This document shows positions 34,202 to 51,700 of a stretch of DNA of 64,000 bases, piece by piece; within the stretch, counting starts at the first letter, position 1, and the number at the start of each line of letters is the position of its first letter. The notes under the pieces were generated by a model, which saw only the letters and a program-made list of their open reading frames with translations, did not search any database and had not been told where the DNA came from. Location of the stretch: assembly GCA_017654935.2 (NCBI GenBank), contig CM065695.1, positions 24,479,054 through 24,543,053 of the forward strand, written 5' to 3'. Made by a program: the position numbers and the translations under genes. This DNA is from Phymorhynchus buccinoides (Eukaryota; Mollusca; Gastropoda; Neogastropoda; Raphitomidae).

Positions 34202-35368
34202 CAGTGGAACCTCCCTTATAAGACCTTCACAAATCATCCAAATAAGGGAGGTAATTTTAATACTTATTTTTTCTTCCATGTATTCTTCTAGTGAATAATG
34301 TTTTTAATGTGTTTATTATGCTAGTTGAATTGTTCTGGTTTTAACAGAGGGAAACGGAGGAAGGGGGGAGAGCGGGGAAGGGGGGGGGGGGTGAATTGAA
34401 TTTGTATTGCTTAAAGTCTTAGAACTTTTATCTTATAAATGGTTTTAGTGCTTTTATCTTAGAAATGTGAATGTATATTGCTTAAGGTTTTTTAGTGCTT
34501 TTTTTTATCTTATTATGTTCTCTTTGTTTCCTTACGCTCTGTCTACCTGTCCTCTCTCTCTCTCTCCCTCCCTTCCCCTCTGTCTCTCTCTCTCTCCATC
34601 CCGCCCCCTCTCTCTCTTTATCTCTGCCTCTCCGTCTTACTCCTGTCAAAGTTTGCCCTGCCCACTTGTCTCCGCCTTTTTGTCTGTCTAACCCTGACCC
34701 CCCCCCCCCCCCCCTTTACCCTGACCCCTTCACCTCCTCCCTGCTCTCCTCTCTCTCTCTCTCTCTCTCTCTTTCATGTGTTATTAAATAATGTTACTAT
34801 TATTTTATATCATTGTTATGAAACATGGTGTGTCAATGTGTTAATTTTTCATTTATATTTTTACATGGTTTTATCAATGTTTGTAAAGCGCTGAGAGCTT
34901 GCTTTTAGCATGATTTGTATCGCGCTATATAAGTGAAATTATTATTATTATTATTATTAAAGAAGGGCAATGTCTCAGAGAAAGTAGGTCTTAAGTGGGA
35001 GGGAGTCTTCTAATGGGAGGTCTTATAAGGGAGGTTCTCCCCCCGTGGGGATACCGGGGGGTTCTTTTGTATAAATAGTTCCCCACCTTCTGGAAGTTCT
35101 GTGCTTGTAACTTCCTCTAATCTGTCAGTCTCTTTGACTCTACCTTTTTCCCTTTGCTTACTGTCATCTACTATCTTTCTGCCTTACCAGTCCATTCTCC
35201 TGCCCTTTTTTTTCTTTCAAAAAGATTTCCTTCAGCCAAAGTCGGAAATGCCGGGCCTAACTATTTCATAGTTAGGCGCATAACGGCAGCATGACGCATC
35301 TGCGCTCATAATTGACAGGAAACTGTCTGAGCGATCGAAGAAGAAGTCGAATAAGGGATGTTCCACTG
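34202..35368. mobile_element. mariner-like element carrying an R1 insertion
   Basis: Left end CAGTGGAACCTCCCTTATAA after TA at 34200-34201. The right end AGGGATGTTCCACTG closes at 35368 before TA. An R1 repeat occupies about 35037-35348, splitting the right end. The interior also has a retroelement tail (34883-34960) and CT-rich sequence. It has no transposase frame. Confidence 0.6.
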
Positions 35369-35410
35369 TAGTCCCCAGCGACGTCCATGCTGGGAGGTCA
35401 GGAGAGCAAT

Positions 35411-35724
35411 GCCCCCCATGAACGGCTGCACCTCGTTTCAGCGCCCTTCATTGTAACCTCGTTTCAGCGCCATTTCAGTTTCGGCCAAGATTTCAATGTT
35501 CAATTTCAAAGTATAGCAGGACGCTGGTGTCAAACGTAAAAGACATCATTCCATTTTGATCAATGAACCCTAACCCTAACCCTCTCCCTAACAATATCCC
35601 TTACAACTTACTTTACTTCGATATTAACGCTCCCGGGGACTTGTCGGCGAGTGGCGCTGAAACGAGGTGAAATCGTGCAGCCAAGCGTGACTGGCGCTGA
35701 AACGAGGTGCTCCCCCATGAACTG
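35411..35724. mobile_element. foldback element D, CCCTAA core
   Basis: Arms contain CACCTCGTTTCAGCGCC (left, with a second partial copy at 35457) and GGCGCTGAAACGAGGTG (right, twice). The centre at about 35567-35592 is AACCCTAACCCTAACCCTC then TCCCTAAC. It is non-coding. Confidence 0.7.
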
Positions 35725-35915
35725 ATATAAGGCTGAAAGGAAAATGCCATGTGACCGGCTCCCCTTGAGGCAAAATACACAGTGATCCACCGAGGATCGG
35801 AAAGTGATAGGGAAAAACTGTCCGGAGACGAGAGATATCAACCGGACAATGTTCTTGCTCTTGAAGTAATCAATAGGACAAAGTGTACGTGCCAGTGTTA
35901 AAAATGTAATGAGCA

Positions 35916-35981
35916 ACTTAGGACGATGATTTGATCCTACTGGTTTGATTGCCCCCTGGCGGTCAAATCATCGTCCTAAGT
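35916..35981. repeat. perfect 19-bp hairpin
   Basis: ACTTAGGACGATGATTTGA at 35916-35934 is exactly inverted at 35963-35981 around a 28-bp loop. It may be a minimal inverted-repeat element. Confidence 0.85.
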
Positions 35982-35992
35982 TGACCATTGGG

Positions 35993-36210
35993 CAGGGCTC
36001 CCAGGGACCCCAATTTGGGGGTCTATGAAGAACTATCATTCTACAGGACCCTCTAAAAGAATGTGCAGGGGGTCCCAGGGATGCACTATAAAAATACTTT
36101 TTAGGATTCGCAATGCCACCGGGACCCTCTATCCCGCCTCTAGGACCCTCTATGCTGTAAGTGAAGGAGTCCATGGGACCCCTTGATTTACGGGACGATT
36201 GGGAGCCCTG
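35993..36210. mobile_element. MITE, CAGGGCTCCCA ends, copy 2 (inverted)
   Basis: Begins CAGGGCTCCCAGGGACCCC and ends CGATTGGGAGCCCTG. It is the reverse orientation of 20547-20764, with matching internal blocks such as CCTCTATCCCGCCTCTAGG. Confidence 0.7.
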
Positions 36211-36561
36211 CAGGAGAGAGCACAATATGACATTTTCGATTTTAATAGGTCAATGGCCTATGACCGGGGCCTCGGGGACATCACTGATGCAAAATGACAA
36301 ATATATGGCATGACGTGGACAGTGGTAGAGACAAAATATGGGAAGCTATGAAAGCAAGGCTTGTTAGTACGCATATTGTCGCCCAACGCATATTGTCCTC
36401 TAACACTTTGTCGCCGGGCGACAATATGCGTTGATCTGGGTACGCATATTGTCGGCCAGAAATTCACCAATTTAATGTCTTGAAAGTTTGAAGCACTTGT
36501 AATGATATAAACAATTCCCCACATACGATTATCAAAAATACACCACTTTGGTTACAACACG

Positions 36562-36926
36562 GTAAAGGTCAAGATGTGCCACCCCCCCTACACTTCTCGG
36601 TTAATTGCATTTTTCCGTTTTTGCCTTTCTTACCATACATAAAGCTGTATTTTAGGAACCTTTTCAGCTAATAACCTTTTTGGAATACTAACCCTATCCC
36701 TAACCATAATAGGGGAAGACGGGGTAAAAAGCGCATGGGCAGGTAAGAAGCCCACCCCAATTATCTCATGAAATGAAGCAAATTTCAGTCTCATTTTGCC
36801 CATGAGACGAGCATTAATGTCTAGCATTCGTCTCATGGGCAAATTTGACTGTATTTGTCTTTATTTCATGAGATAATTGGGGTGGGCTTCTTACCCGCCC
36901 ATGCGCTTTTTACCCCGTCTTCCCCT
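36562..36926. mobile_element. truncated foldback A with a second foldback inside
   Basis: 36562-36704 matches the left arm of family A up to CCCTATCCCTAACC. A different foldback follows (36711-36926) with ends AGGGGAAGACGGGGTAAAAA and its exact complement and a small central hairpin with CATGAGACGAGCATTAATG. The right arm of A is missing. Confidence 0.75.
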
Positions 36927-37038
36927 AACGATTATTTATTCACAACCAAGGGCTTCTGGACATCGGTCTACAATTATTTGAGAAAATAAGCACTATGATT
37001 CTGAACAATAATATAAATTACCGTGAAAATCGCTTACC

Positions 37039-37192
37039 ATATTTTCCGGTCTATAAGGCGATGCTTTTTTCTCAGACTGAGGCCCCTGCGCCTTATAATA
37101 TGACTAACACTATAGTAACAAAATATAAGAACAAAATCTGAATTTTGTGTAAAATTTGAGGGATGCGCCTTATAGTCCGAAAAATACGGTGT
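37039..37192. mobile_element. MITE, ACCATATTTTCCGG..CTATAAGGCG ends
   Basis: The left end ACCATATTTTCCGGTCTATA is mirrored by TATAGTCCGAAAAATACGGT at the right, with GCGCCTTATA inside both arms. It is 154 bp and non-coding. The style matches the degenerate element near 1603-1977. Confidence 0.7.
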
Positions 37193-37354
37193 AAATCAAA
37201 ATTGGAGGGACTGAAATTTAATTTTGAGATACCCAATATTTAGAATTTATAAAAAGAACTTTTAGCATAAAGATTGTTAAACTTGGACCAGAACATTATT
37301 GTGAGTTATCCAGTGTTTTTGAGCCATCGGGATTCCAATGTACCAGCGCTTACT

Positions 37355-37600
37355 ACAGTGGAACCTCAGTCATATAGTGGAACCTCCCTTATATGATCTC
37401 CCATTATTAGACTCCCTCCCATATAAGACGTACTTTTGTGAGACATTGCCCTTCTTTGTAAGTATTAAAGTTACCTCCCTTATAAGACCCCTCCATTAGA
37501 AGACCTCATTTTGGATGATTTTTGAAGGTCTTATAAGGGAGGGGTCTTATAAGGGAGGGGTCTTATAAGGGAGGAACATTTAATACTTACGAAGAAGGGC
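37355..37600. mobile_element. mariner-like MITE, rearranged
   Basis: Contains CAGTGGAACCTCAGTC and AGTGGAACCTCCCTTATATG near the left, and three tandem copies of GGTCTTATAAGGGAGG at about 37529-37574. The right end is lost where the 38-bp minisatellite begins. Confidence 0.5.
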
Positions 37601-37610
37601 AATGTTAGAC

Positions 37611-38268
37611 GCAGGCAGTGTTAGACGCGGGAGACAATATGTCACATGTCCGTCAATGTTAAACGTCAGCGACAATATGTCGCATGTCCGTCAGTGTTAA
37701 ACGTGGGCGACAATATGTCACATGTCCGTCAGTGTTAGACGTTGGCGACAATATGTCACATGTCCGTCAGTGTTAAACGTTGGCGACAATATGTCACATG
37801 TATGTCAGTGTTAAACGTTGGCGACAATGTGTCACATGTATGTCAGTGTTAAAACGTGACCAACAATATGTCACATGTCCGTCAGTGTTAGATGTGGGCG
37901 ACAATATGTCACATGTCCGTCAGAGTTGAACGTGGGCGACAATGTCACATCTCCATCAGTGTTGAACATGGGCGACAATATGTCACATGTCCTTTCTTTA
38001 TTTACTTCTATTTATCTATCTATTATTTGTTTCTTTCTGCTATGTCTGGGCGCTGACCTCCGTTTTTTCAAAAAAAAAATCATTATATCAGCAAATATCT
38101 TCAACCTGATGAAGTTGGCTGATTGACTTGAAGAAGAAGAAGATGTGGGCGACAATATGTCACATGTCTGTCAGTGTTAGACGTGAGCGACAATATGCCA
38201 CATGTCCGTCAGTGTTAAACGTGAGCGACAATATGTCACATGTCCGTCAGTGTTAATCCGGCGACAAT
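37611..38268. repeat. 38-bp minisatellite split by an insertion
   Basis: Units contain GTCAGTGTTAAACGT, GGCGACAATATGTCACATG and TCC. There are about ten units before and three after an interruption at about 37995-38146. The core GCGACAATATG also occurs in both orientations outside the array at 36373-36455 and 38275-38345. Confidence 0.85.
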
Positions 38269-38524
38269 GTGTTACGTGTACCGAGATCGAAACATGTTGT
38301 CGCCCAAATATTCGTCAGGCGACGAAATGCATCAGGTGACAATGTTGCATACTATCAAAAGCTGCTTTGTTTTGTTTTTAAACACAAAAACACCTGTAAT
38401 CCAGGCTGCGGCCACTTAAAAGAAAAGTGAATTCAGGCTGAGGCACATAGCCTGAAGCGTCTCCAACAACTTGTTCCACCCATGCAAAACCAAAACCAAA
38501 ATTTAAACAGACATAATCTTACAA

Positions 38525-42530
<4,006 letters not shown>

Positions 42531-42533
42531 TAC

Positions 42534-42760
42534 CTTTTTTTCTTGGATGATGGGTCAAACAATTTCTTTTCCTTGGGCAGGACCCAGAATTTCCCAGCAC
42601 TGAAAAGGCCTCACACTCACAGTCACAGAGAAAACCGGTTAAACTTCCTCGAACCACAAAACTGTTAACTGGAATCGCTCGCACGTAGTCTCATCAAGAG
42701 TCAGCAAACTGAATGACGAAAAATGACGATCACGTGAGCTGTAGGAGTTAAAGAGCCCGA
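42534..42760 (-). other. candidate leader exon of the F-box gene
   Basis: On the minus strand AAAAAAAG|GTAAGTTTATT forms an excellent splice donor at 42534. The F-box coding exon at 33945 begins with a splice acceptor and has no visible upstream exon in between, so this donor is the best candidate for its 5' UTR exon. That would imply an intron of about 8.6 kb. There is no transcript evidence. Confidence 0.3.
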
Positions 42761-42915
42761 TGTTACGTCACTGGCTGGTCGCGGGAGAAGCAGCGCGTGA
42801 GTAATAGAATGCCTCTACATAACGACTAATGTATCGACGCAAACGGAAGTAGCCCAAACAAGCGTGGCAAAGAAAATGGTGACGAGAAAGGAAGTCGGGT
42901 TGCCGCCATGTTGAT
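42700..42915. promoter_or_regulatory. candidate promoter region between head-to-head genes
   Basis: The stretch is richer in GC and CpG than its surroundings. It contains CACGTG (E-box), TTACGTCA (CRE-like), and CGGAAGT and GGAAGTCGGG (ETS-like). The F-box gene runs left and DIS3 runs right from here. On the plus strand CAGCGC|GTGAGTAA near 42797 could be a donor for a DIS3 leader exon. Confidence 0.3.
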
Positions 42916-43048
42916 TTTTTGTCACGTATTTCTTTTCTTTTTTTTTGCTACAAATATGATACATGTTTTACAAGGCAACTAATATCCTATACCAATAATA
43001 AGTCATTGATTAATTAAAGTTGCTTCAGACTGATGATGAAAACTACAG

Positions 43049-43288
43049 GGGGCCGTTTCACAAGGGCTAACGTTAGGTACTAGCGTGAGCGCAAATCGGC
43101 AAAACCGGTACTAAGAAATACTGTTTCGCCGACGTTTGCCAAAAACGTTTTGTGGCTACTCCGGGAGGCCGTTTCACAAGGGCTAACGTTATGTAGCGTG
43201 AGCGCAAATCGGCAAAAACGGTACTAAGAAACATCTCTTACGCCGACGTTTGCCAGAAACGTTTTGTGGCTGTCATCGAGCTTGCTTT
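43049..43288. repeat. tandem duplication, about 115-bp unit
   Basis: Two units each begin GGCCGTTTCACAAGGGCTAA, then GCGTGAGCGCAAATCGGC, and end CGTTTTGTGGCT. Small indels separate them. Confidence 0.8.
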
Positions 43289-43417
43289 TCGCGAACTATC
43301 ACGTGACTAGCATGGGGTGAATACATTTCTTGTTTTTGATTGGTCCATTAAAGTTTGGTTAAAATAATAAAACATTTTTGACCAATCAGACAAGAGCTTG
43401 TAATATTCTTCCGCAAA

Positions 43418-44543
<1,126 letters not shown>

Positions 44544-44545
<2 letters not shown>

Positions 44546-45472
44546 GGGGTGGGTGGGGGTGAGGAGATCGACCCACTGTAATACTGAGGTGATAAAACGC
44601 CCTTCTCTAAGTAAGAAATCCCCTTTCTCTTATCTTCGAACCTACAGACATTTTATATCAAATATGTAAGCGGGCCCGCCCAAATCGTTTAAAATGTGAA
44701 AAAATCGCACGCGAGTGGCATGCAGTAGGCCTACTGGCATACACAAACAATTGTTGGCATTTTTGCATTACTATACTATACTCGGTTTTTATAGTATATA
44801 TATGGAGGCAAGGCGCAGACCTACTAGAAGACTAATACCCATATAATATGGTTGCGGAAAAACATAAAACTTAAACTGGACCGTGCTAATGTGGTTTGCC
44901 ATTTGCAAGAATTAAGATATATGTCTTAGCTAGCATAACGATTTGGCCCATTAGCCTTTTGCACTACGGTTCAGTATATTTTATACCATGCATTGTGCTA
45001 AAAAATCGAATTCACAGAGAATATGTTTATATGACTTGTCATTTGGGTGAAATAACATTACTGCCACCATCAGTGGGACAATTTTCATGATTGGTATAGT
45101 AGTTTAGTCTTAGGGAAGTTGAAGACTTTTGTTGTTGTTGTTCACACACAGAAAAAAAATTATGGACAAACACAGCAATGCATCTTCCAATCAATGTATA
45201 CTCTTACGTTTTCATAGAACTGGGAGTACAAAAATTGAACACAAAAACACTTTTTTTTTGTTCGTTGAGATTTCGGTTAATAAGCGAACGCAGAAACATC
45301 CAAACACACAAACCACAACCCTTAGAGTTACGCACCTTGCATAGCGCATGTGTAAGAAAACTTATTATGGGACAGAGACAGTCTTTGTAAGGGACGCATT
45401 GTTTGTTTCCACCAGTTGCAAATAGGCTGTAATCGTTGAGTTCATTGTTGTTTCTGGTGTGTTTTTTCTCAG
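44544..45472. other. sequence upstream of the first DIS3 coding exon
   Basis: No gene is seen. GTGTTTTTTCTCAG ends at 45472 and looks like a splice acceptor 25 bp before the DIS3 ATG. This suggests that the transcript starts in an upstream non-coding exon. Confidence 0.45.
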
Positions 45473-45497
45473 ATATTTATCTGCGACTTTTCCCAAG

Positions 45498-45725
45498 ATG
45501 TCGACGTCAAAGATATTCATCAAGAAAACCAAACGAGGAAGTATCATGAAGATCGTGCGAGAGCACTACCTTCGAGACGACATAACGTGTGGTTCACAAG
45601 CATGCAGTCAGTGCGAACGGTCTTCAAACGAGAAGCCCCCTCTGGAAGCAGCCCCAGAAAGTCGAAGCAGCTTATGCAAACAAAAGCACTATCTGTTGCC
45701 AGATACTAATGTGGTGCTACATCAG
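45498..45725 (+). CDS. DIS3: DIS3 coding exon 1
   Basis: 76 codons from the ATG at 45498, ending LLPDTNVVLHQ with donor CAG|GTTTGT. It encodes the N-terminal strand, the CR3 cysteines and the first PIN catalytic Asp (residue 69). An in-frame extension upstream lacks an ATG and crosses a probable acceptor at 45472. Confidence 0.95.
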
Positions 45726-48700
45726 GTTTGTATTGTAAAACTAAAAACAACCGCAGGAAAGGTTGATCTTTCTATAGACTCCAGATCTAATGGCTCCCCC
45801 CTGTCGCATGAAAAAAGGTAGCTCGTAAAAATAAGTAGCTCGCTACCTATGACAGTGTGTATTTGCGACATTGAGCATGAACCACAAATTTCACTTTTTT
45901 CTAGGGTTAGGGTTAGGTAAATGGTTAAAGTACAGAAAAAGTGAAATTTGTGGTTGTCGCAAATACAGACTCTCATAGTAGCGAGCTACTTATTTTTACG
46001 AGCTACCTTTTTTCATGCGACACCCCCCACCTGCGTGCGCATCCAACGGAAGTGTCGCCATCTTAGTCAATTTGTGTGTAAACAGCATCGATCTGGCATT
46101 TTTCAAACAAAGTTACTGACTAAGATGGCGGTCTCCCATAATATGGCACGCTCCTTGGGGCCGAATATGACGACACGTGTGTACCACTACCAGCCATATC
46201 TATGCACATGCGTCTAAACAGAGGACGTTTTGACTGAGACTATGGCAGAAGCCATCCTAACCATGATTTGTCATATTTGTGAGTACCAATGAATAAATGA
46301 TGAGGCTCCTTTTTTTTTTTCCTGCGCAGTGATTTTTCTTTGAACCCCAATATATGTTAGTTATTGCTGGTTATGGCAGGTGGACATCATTGGCAGAAAA
46401 TTTCAAAGTTTCTAATAATCTTCTTCTTCTGCCAATGATGTCCACCTGCCGTAACCGGCAATAACTGACATATATTGGGGTTCAAAGAAAAATCGCTGCG
46501 CGGAAAAAAAAGAGGAGCCTAGATAGATAAGAGAGCATGTAAGGCCATGCACCCCCAGCTAGTCCGAGAACATCTTGGTTTCCTCTTTGTAAAGCTTTGT
46601 TTTCAACTTGTTTTTACCTTTGTTTACTGACTTGTGGTTTTTATATAACTTCTTCTTCTTCTTCTTCTTCTGCGTTCCCATGGCCATGCCATATGGCCAT
46701 AATGGGTAAGGTACGTATGTGTCCGGTTTTCAGTTTTCACTGGTCTCCCCACTGAATACAGCCGACACATTCCGATTTCGGAGGAGCTCAAAGGAGAATA
46801 ATTTTTGGAATATTCTTTTTTGGAAAAAAGGCAGGAGAATGGGCCAATAATGAATAAGTCAGAAAGATAGTAGGTGACAAAAAGTAAAGGGAAAAGGCAG
46901 AGTCAAGCTCAAAGAGATTGACAGATTAGAGGAAGTTACGAGCACAGAACTTCCAGAAGATGGGGTAACTATTTGTACAAAGACATCCCCATGGGGAGTT
47001 TTATATAACAGATTTGATTTTGAGAGAGCGCTGGTGATGACCTTACTCAGTTGCTGTCTCTGGTTCCGTAGGGCAGTCTTGAACTTGAAGGCGTCTATGG
47101 AATTTGTCTGCACTACACATTCTGGGAGGTAGAATACTTCCTGTGGATATGTATGTCTAGAAAGAATGAAAGCCTGTATTGCTCTGTCCTACATCTAGGG
47201 TTCTCCAATGAAATCAATACAGATACAGTTTCTGAGATTATATTCTTAATTCTAGGCTAGCACTAGCCCATTTCCTAACCTTGTCCCTATAGGGTCCATC
47301 GAAACACCCCCAAAACCAGGTTTTGGGTTTTTTTTTAACAAAAAAACCTCTGTTGGTACCCAAAAAAACAAGGAAACTTAACAAAACCAATATAATCCGG
47401 ACATTTTTATGTTGTCTGTCTTTTCCTGCTCCCATCTTACTATCCCTAACCCTATCCCTAACCTATCCCTATCCCTAACCTATCCCTAACTTTCTGAGTT
47501 TTATGCGACTCATTTTTTTTTGGTACCAACAGAGGTTTTTTGGGTACCAATCAGGTTTTTTCAATTTTTTGGGTACCAACAGAGGTTTTGGGGGTAAAAA
47601 GACCCCCAAAACCGGACCAAAAACCCCGTTCTTTTGGGTGTTTCGACGGACCGGCCCCTATATCCTGAATGCAAATTCCATCTCTATTTTTTATAGTATT
47701 TATGCACAACGGAGTCAAACAAAGACTTTATTTAAGCTTTTAACTTTTAAGCTTTTGTTCTCACATTGGGAATGAGAGTGTTTTCTTCATTTGTTTTCAT
47801 TGTTTTCAGTTCAACCCCTAACCCTAACTCTATCCCTTTTCAGGCCGATCAATTAAATTCTAACCTTATCCCTAACCTTATCCCTATCCCAACCTGATAA
47901 AACAACCTCTGTTTAGATGCGTGTCACATATACTGTAGAATTTGCAAATCCCTTTTTTTCATCGTTTTTTTTAGAATATTACCCAAAATGCAAGGCACTT
48001 ACACATGCACATGCATGGTGCATGCATGCACTTATCCACACATGCACACACATACACATATACACACACACATACAGAAACATACCGCATGGCACTACAC
48101 ACATACACATGCACACACATATGCACATGCACATAGTGGCCTGGGAGGGGGTATTTGAAAGAATCAAGTTCCAACATTTTCTGATCCCCTGTGTAAGATC
48201 AACGGCTGATTCTGGTTTTTATTTCACAATCTGATCAGAGTTTGGGAAGAATGGCTGGGTGGATTAGAAACTTGTCCTAGATGAAGTTCATGTTAAGTGT
48301 GCTTCACTGTATGTATCTGTGTGCCTGTCAGTTGCATGTGCGTTACTTTTAAGGGGGGGTTCATGAATATTTACGTCTTATTTATGCAGATTATTATGGT
48401 TACATTTGAGTTTTCATCTTTTCCTTTCAGATTGATGTCATTGATGATCCTTCTGTGACTAATGTCATCATTCTCCAAACAGTTCTGGATGAGGTAAATT
48501 CTGAGTAGAATTACTTTAGAATTTAGAATGGAATTTTTCTTGATCGTATTGTTGATGATATACTGCGGGCAGCTCTGTAACCTGCAAGAGCAGGAGTACA
48601 ATGCAATGGGCATTAGGGCCCTATTGGCTTTTTGTTTCTCTGCCTTTTAGTCAGTTTGTAACGTGTTTGTGTTTGCCTCTGTTTGACAATGTATGCTATT

Positions 48701-51700
48701 AATTTGCAAGCTTTACAACCTTAACTAATCAATTATTCATAATGAAAATTAGTAGTCTTTGCCATTGATACCCTGATGTTGGAAGCCTGTTAATGGAATA
48801 TTATGCCAGTTTTAGCGAAGAATGGTCAGTTTAGAACAATTCTTACTATGACTTATGATTTAAATTTAAGTGAAAGATATTGATATACGAATCATATAAT
48901 ATAATTGATTGTTGTTCTAAGTTTTGAGCATTTTTTCAAATTTTTTTTGTTCACTTTTGATACATGTTTTTTCCCACTTGTGCACAGGTCAGACACAGGA
49001 GTTTGCCGGCGTTTAAACGACTGAAGGACATGCTGGCCAACCCAGATAAGCACTTCTACACTTTTGCCAACGAGTTCAATAAGTATGTTATTAATCTGAA
49101 TTAGAATCATTCGGAACTGTCAGGAATCTGTCTTTCTCTCTCTCTGTTTCTGTTCTTGCTCACTTTCTCTGTTAACTCCTTGCTTTCCAGTTCTTTCAAA
49201 ATTTATTTTTATAGGTTCTTTGGGGCTTCAGCTAACACATGAGCATCCTTTACCTTCTAAAAAGTATTAATAGTCACTTAAACTAAAGTTAAACTTAATC
49301 TTGGAAGTCCATGTGATGCATATTTATGTATGTCAATGGAAATCTGATCCAATGTGATTAATTTTGGTTGTTTTCTTTCTTTCTGTCATCTGACTGATCT
49401 GAAACTTTGGCTTTTGTTCTAGATATATAGCATTCGCCTTTACACATTTCACAAAATCCATAATTTCCGCTCTATTTATAGTCTCAGCCTATTTTGTTTA
49501 TCAATTTCTTCCATTATATTATAATACTGTGTGCATTACCAGATTAGGCTGTCTCTTATGTTAACATGGCTTAGCCATAAATGGAAACCATGGTTGCCCT
49601 ATCTCGTTATTGTATTAATGCTACCAAATGGAAACAAGCATTTACACTGAAAAGAACAGTGCGGGCAAGGGAATTACCCTCTAAACTCTTGTGGACTCCC
49701 AAGGTAATGGGCTGTAGAAAGGTTTGCACTATATAGTATTTTTCATTCATTTGTATATCTGTCCCCCTGTGTGTGTGTGTGTGTGTGTGTGTGTCTTCCG
49801 TACAAATAGTTCCCCCACCTTCTGGAAGTTCTGTGCTTGTAACTTCCTCTAATCTGTCTCTCTCTCTTTGACTCTGCCTTTTTCCTTGCTTTGTGTCATC
49901 TACTATCTTTCTGACTTTTTGGCCCATTCTCCTGCCTTTTCCCCCAAAAAAAATCTTCCATATAGTTTTCTCCTTGAGCTCCTCCGAGGTCGGAATGTGT
50001 CGGCTGAATGCAGCGAGGAGACCAGTGAAAACTGGAAAACGGACATATACGTGCCCATTGTGGCCTTTTGCCGAGTTTTGGCCTGGGAACGCAGAAGAAG
50101 AAAGTATCTCTTGTTTATAAAAAAAAATATCTCATTAAATAATGGACCATTCTTTTTATTTACAGAGACACCTATGTGGAGAGAGAACCAGGAGAGTCGG
50201 CCAACGATCGCAACGACCGAGCGATCCGGGTGGCGACAGCGTGGTACAAACAGCATCTCAGCAAACCCTCAGTGCTTCTCCTCACCAACGATGCAGAGAA
50301 CAAAACCAAAGCTTCGGAGGCTGGACTGCAGGTGTATACTGGTGAGCATTGGAAGGCAGAAGTTTATTTCTTTGTTTGACTCCTTCCCTGCCCAGTCCCA
50401 TGTCTACTACAGGATGTGTGATGTCATTGATGATGTCATATTTTTAAATTTATGTCATAGCACTGGAATGATAGTTTTGGGTTTAGAAAAGTCAGGAATG
50501 ATATATCTCTAGACCATTTTCTCAGATTGAGAAGAAATAATGTTTTACGCCCTCTTTGGCCTTTCGGCCATGTGGGGCATCTCAGATTGAGAGTCTAACA
50601 GGTCTCTTTTAAATTTTGTAATAAGAAAATCGATAATTTCTCTGTTTTCCTCTGGCAGTGAAGGGGTTTGATGTCGAAGTTAAGATATTTTGGAAGACCA
50701 CTTTGTCCAGTAAAAGCTAGAAGGAACTTCCAGTCTTCTTAATTCCTTTTGTGATTGGACATTTTGTCTTTCATCCAATGACTAACCGTTTAGTATTTTC
50801 CTTTTTGTTCTAAAGTAACTTTTTGGGGGGGTTATAAATGTTTAAGTTAAGAAATATGGGATGCTTGGAAGGCCAATGGTTTGTGTGTGTGTGTGTGTGC
50901 ATTATTATTATGATTATTTTTTTTTTTAATAGATAAAATGATTTTTAAGAAAAGGAAGTTTCAATTTTGTTCTGTTTTTTGTTATATTCTTGAAACGTTA
51001 TTGTGATTTGGTTTTGACACATGTTTGTGATTGGATTGTGTGCAGTGTTTGATTATGTGAACAGTTTGGAAAATGCTGGATCACTGGTTGACAGACTAAC
51101 CAACCCTCTCTCTAAGATTGTAAGTATTTATCTGTGTGTGTGTGTGTGTCTGTGTCTGTCTGTCTGTCTGTCTGTGTATGAGAGAGAGAGGCAGAGACAG
51201 AGAGATATCTTTTAGTAATCATTTAACACTTTATGATGTAGGTCAGTCAGCCAAGTTTAACATAAAGTGGAAATTGTAAGTGAGCATGATTTACTATAGC
51301 CAAGTCAAATATTGACTTTTTGGATTATTTTATGTTGTTGTTTTTCCAGTCAATCCAAAGCAACAAAGTGCTGTTCCCTGAGCACCTGCCGTTGTCGACG
51401 ATCCAGATGGGCATCAAGTCTGGGCGCTACAAGCAAGGAGGCTTCCTGGCCAGCAGGGAAAACTACCTGGAGGCCAACGTCTCTGTGGAAGGCATGGACC
51501 AGATGGTGAGATTGGGTTTTGTGTGTGTGTGCTGTGAAATGAAAAAAGAAACACCCGAAGGTTCTGATGGGACCCAGAGACACACTGACCCCACCTGCCC
51601 TACCAGCACAAGAGCTGGCCTAGACCAGCCTTGGAAACATGTGCTATGTTATGTATGTGTAGGGATGCAAGTGGCATTCCATTAAGCGTGCAAGGCACAT

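Noticed and set aside
37611..38268. Regular repeats with spacer-like variation as a CRISPR array
   Set aside because: Units are contiguous and head-to-tail with no unique spacers, in an animal genome. This is a minisatellite.
49868..50512. 214-residue plus-strand frame overlapping DIS3 exon 4
   Set aside because: It begins in an R1 repeat and crosses the exon in a different frame from the conserved DIS3 reading.
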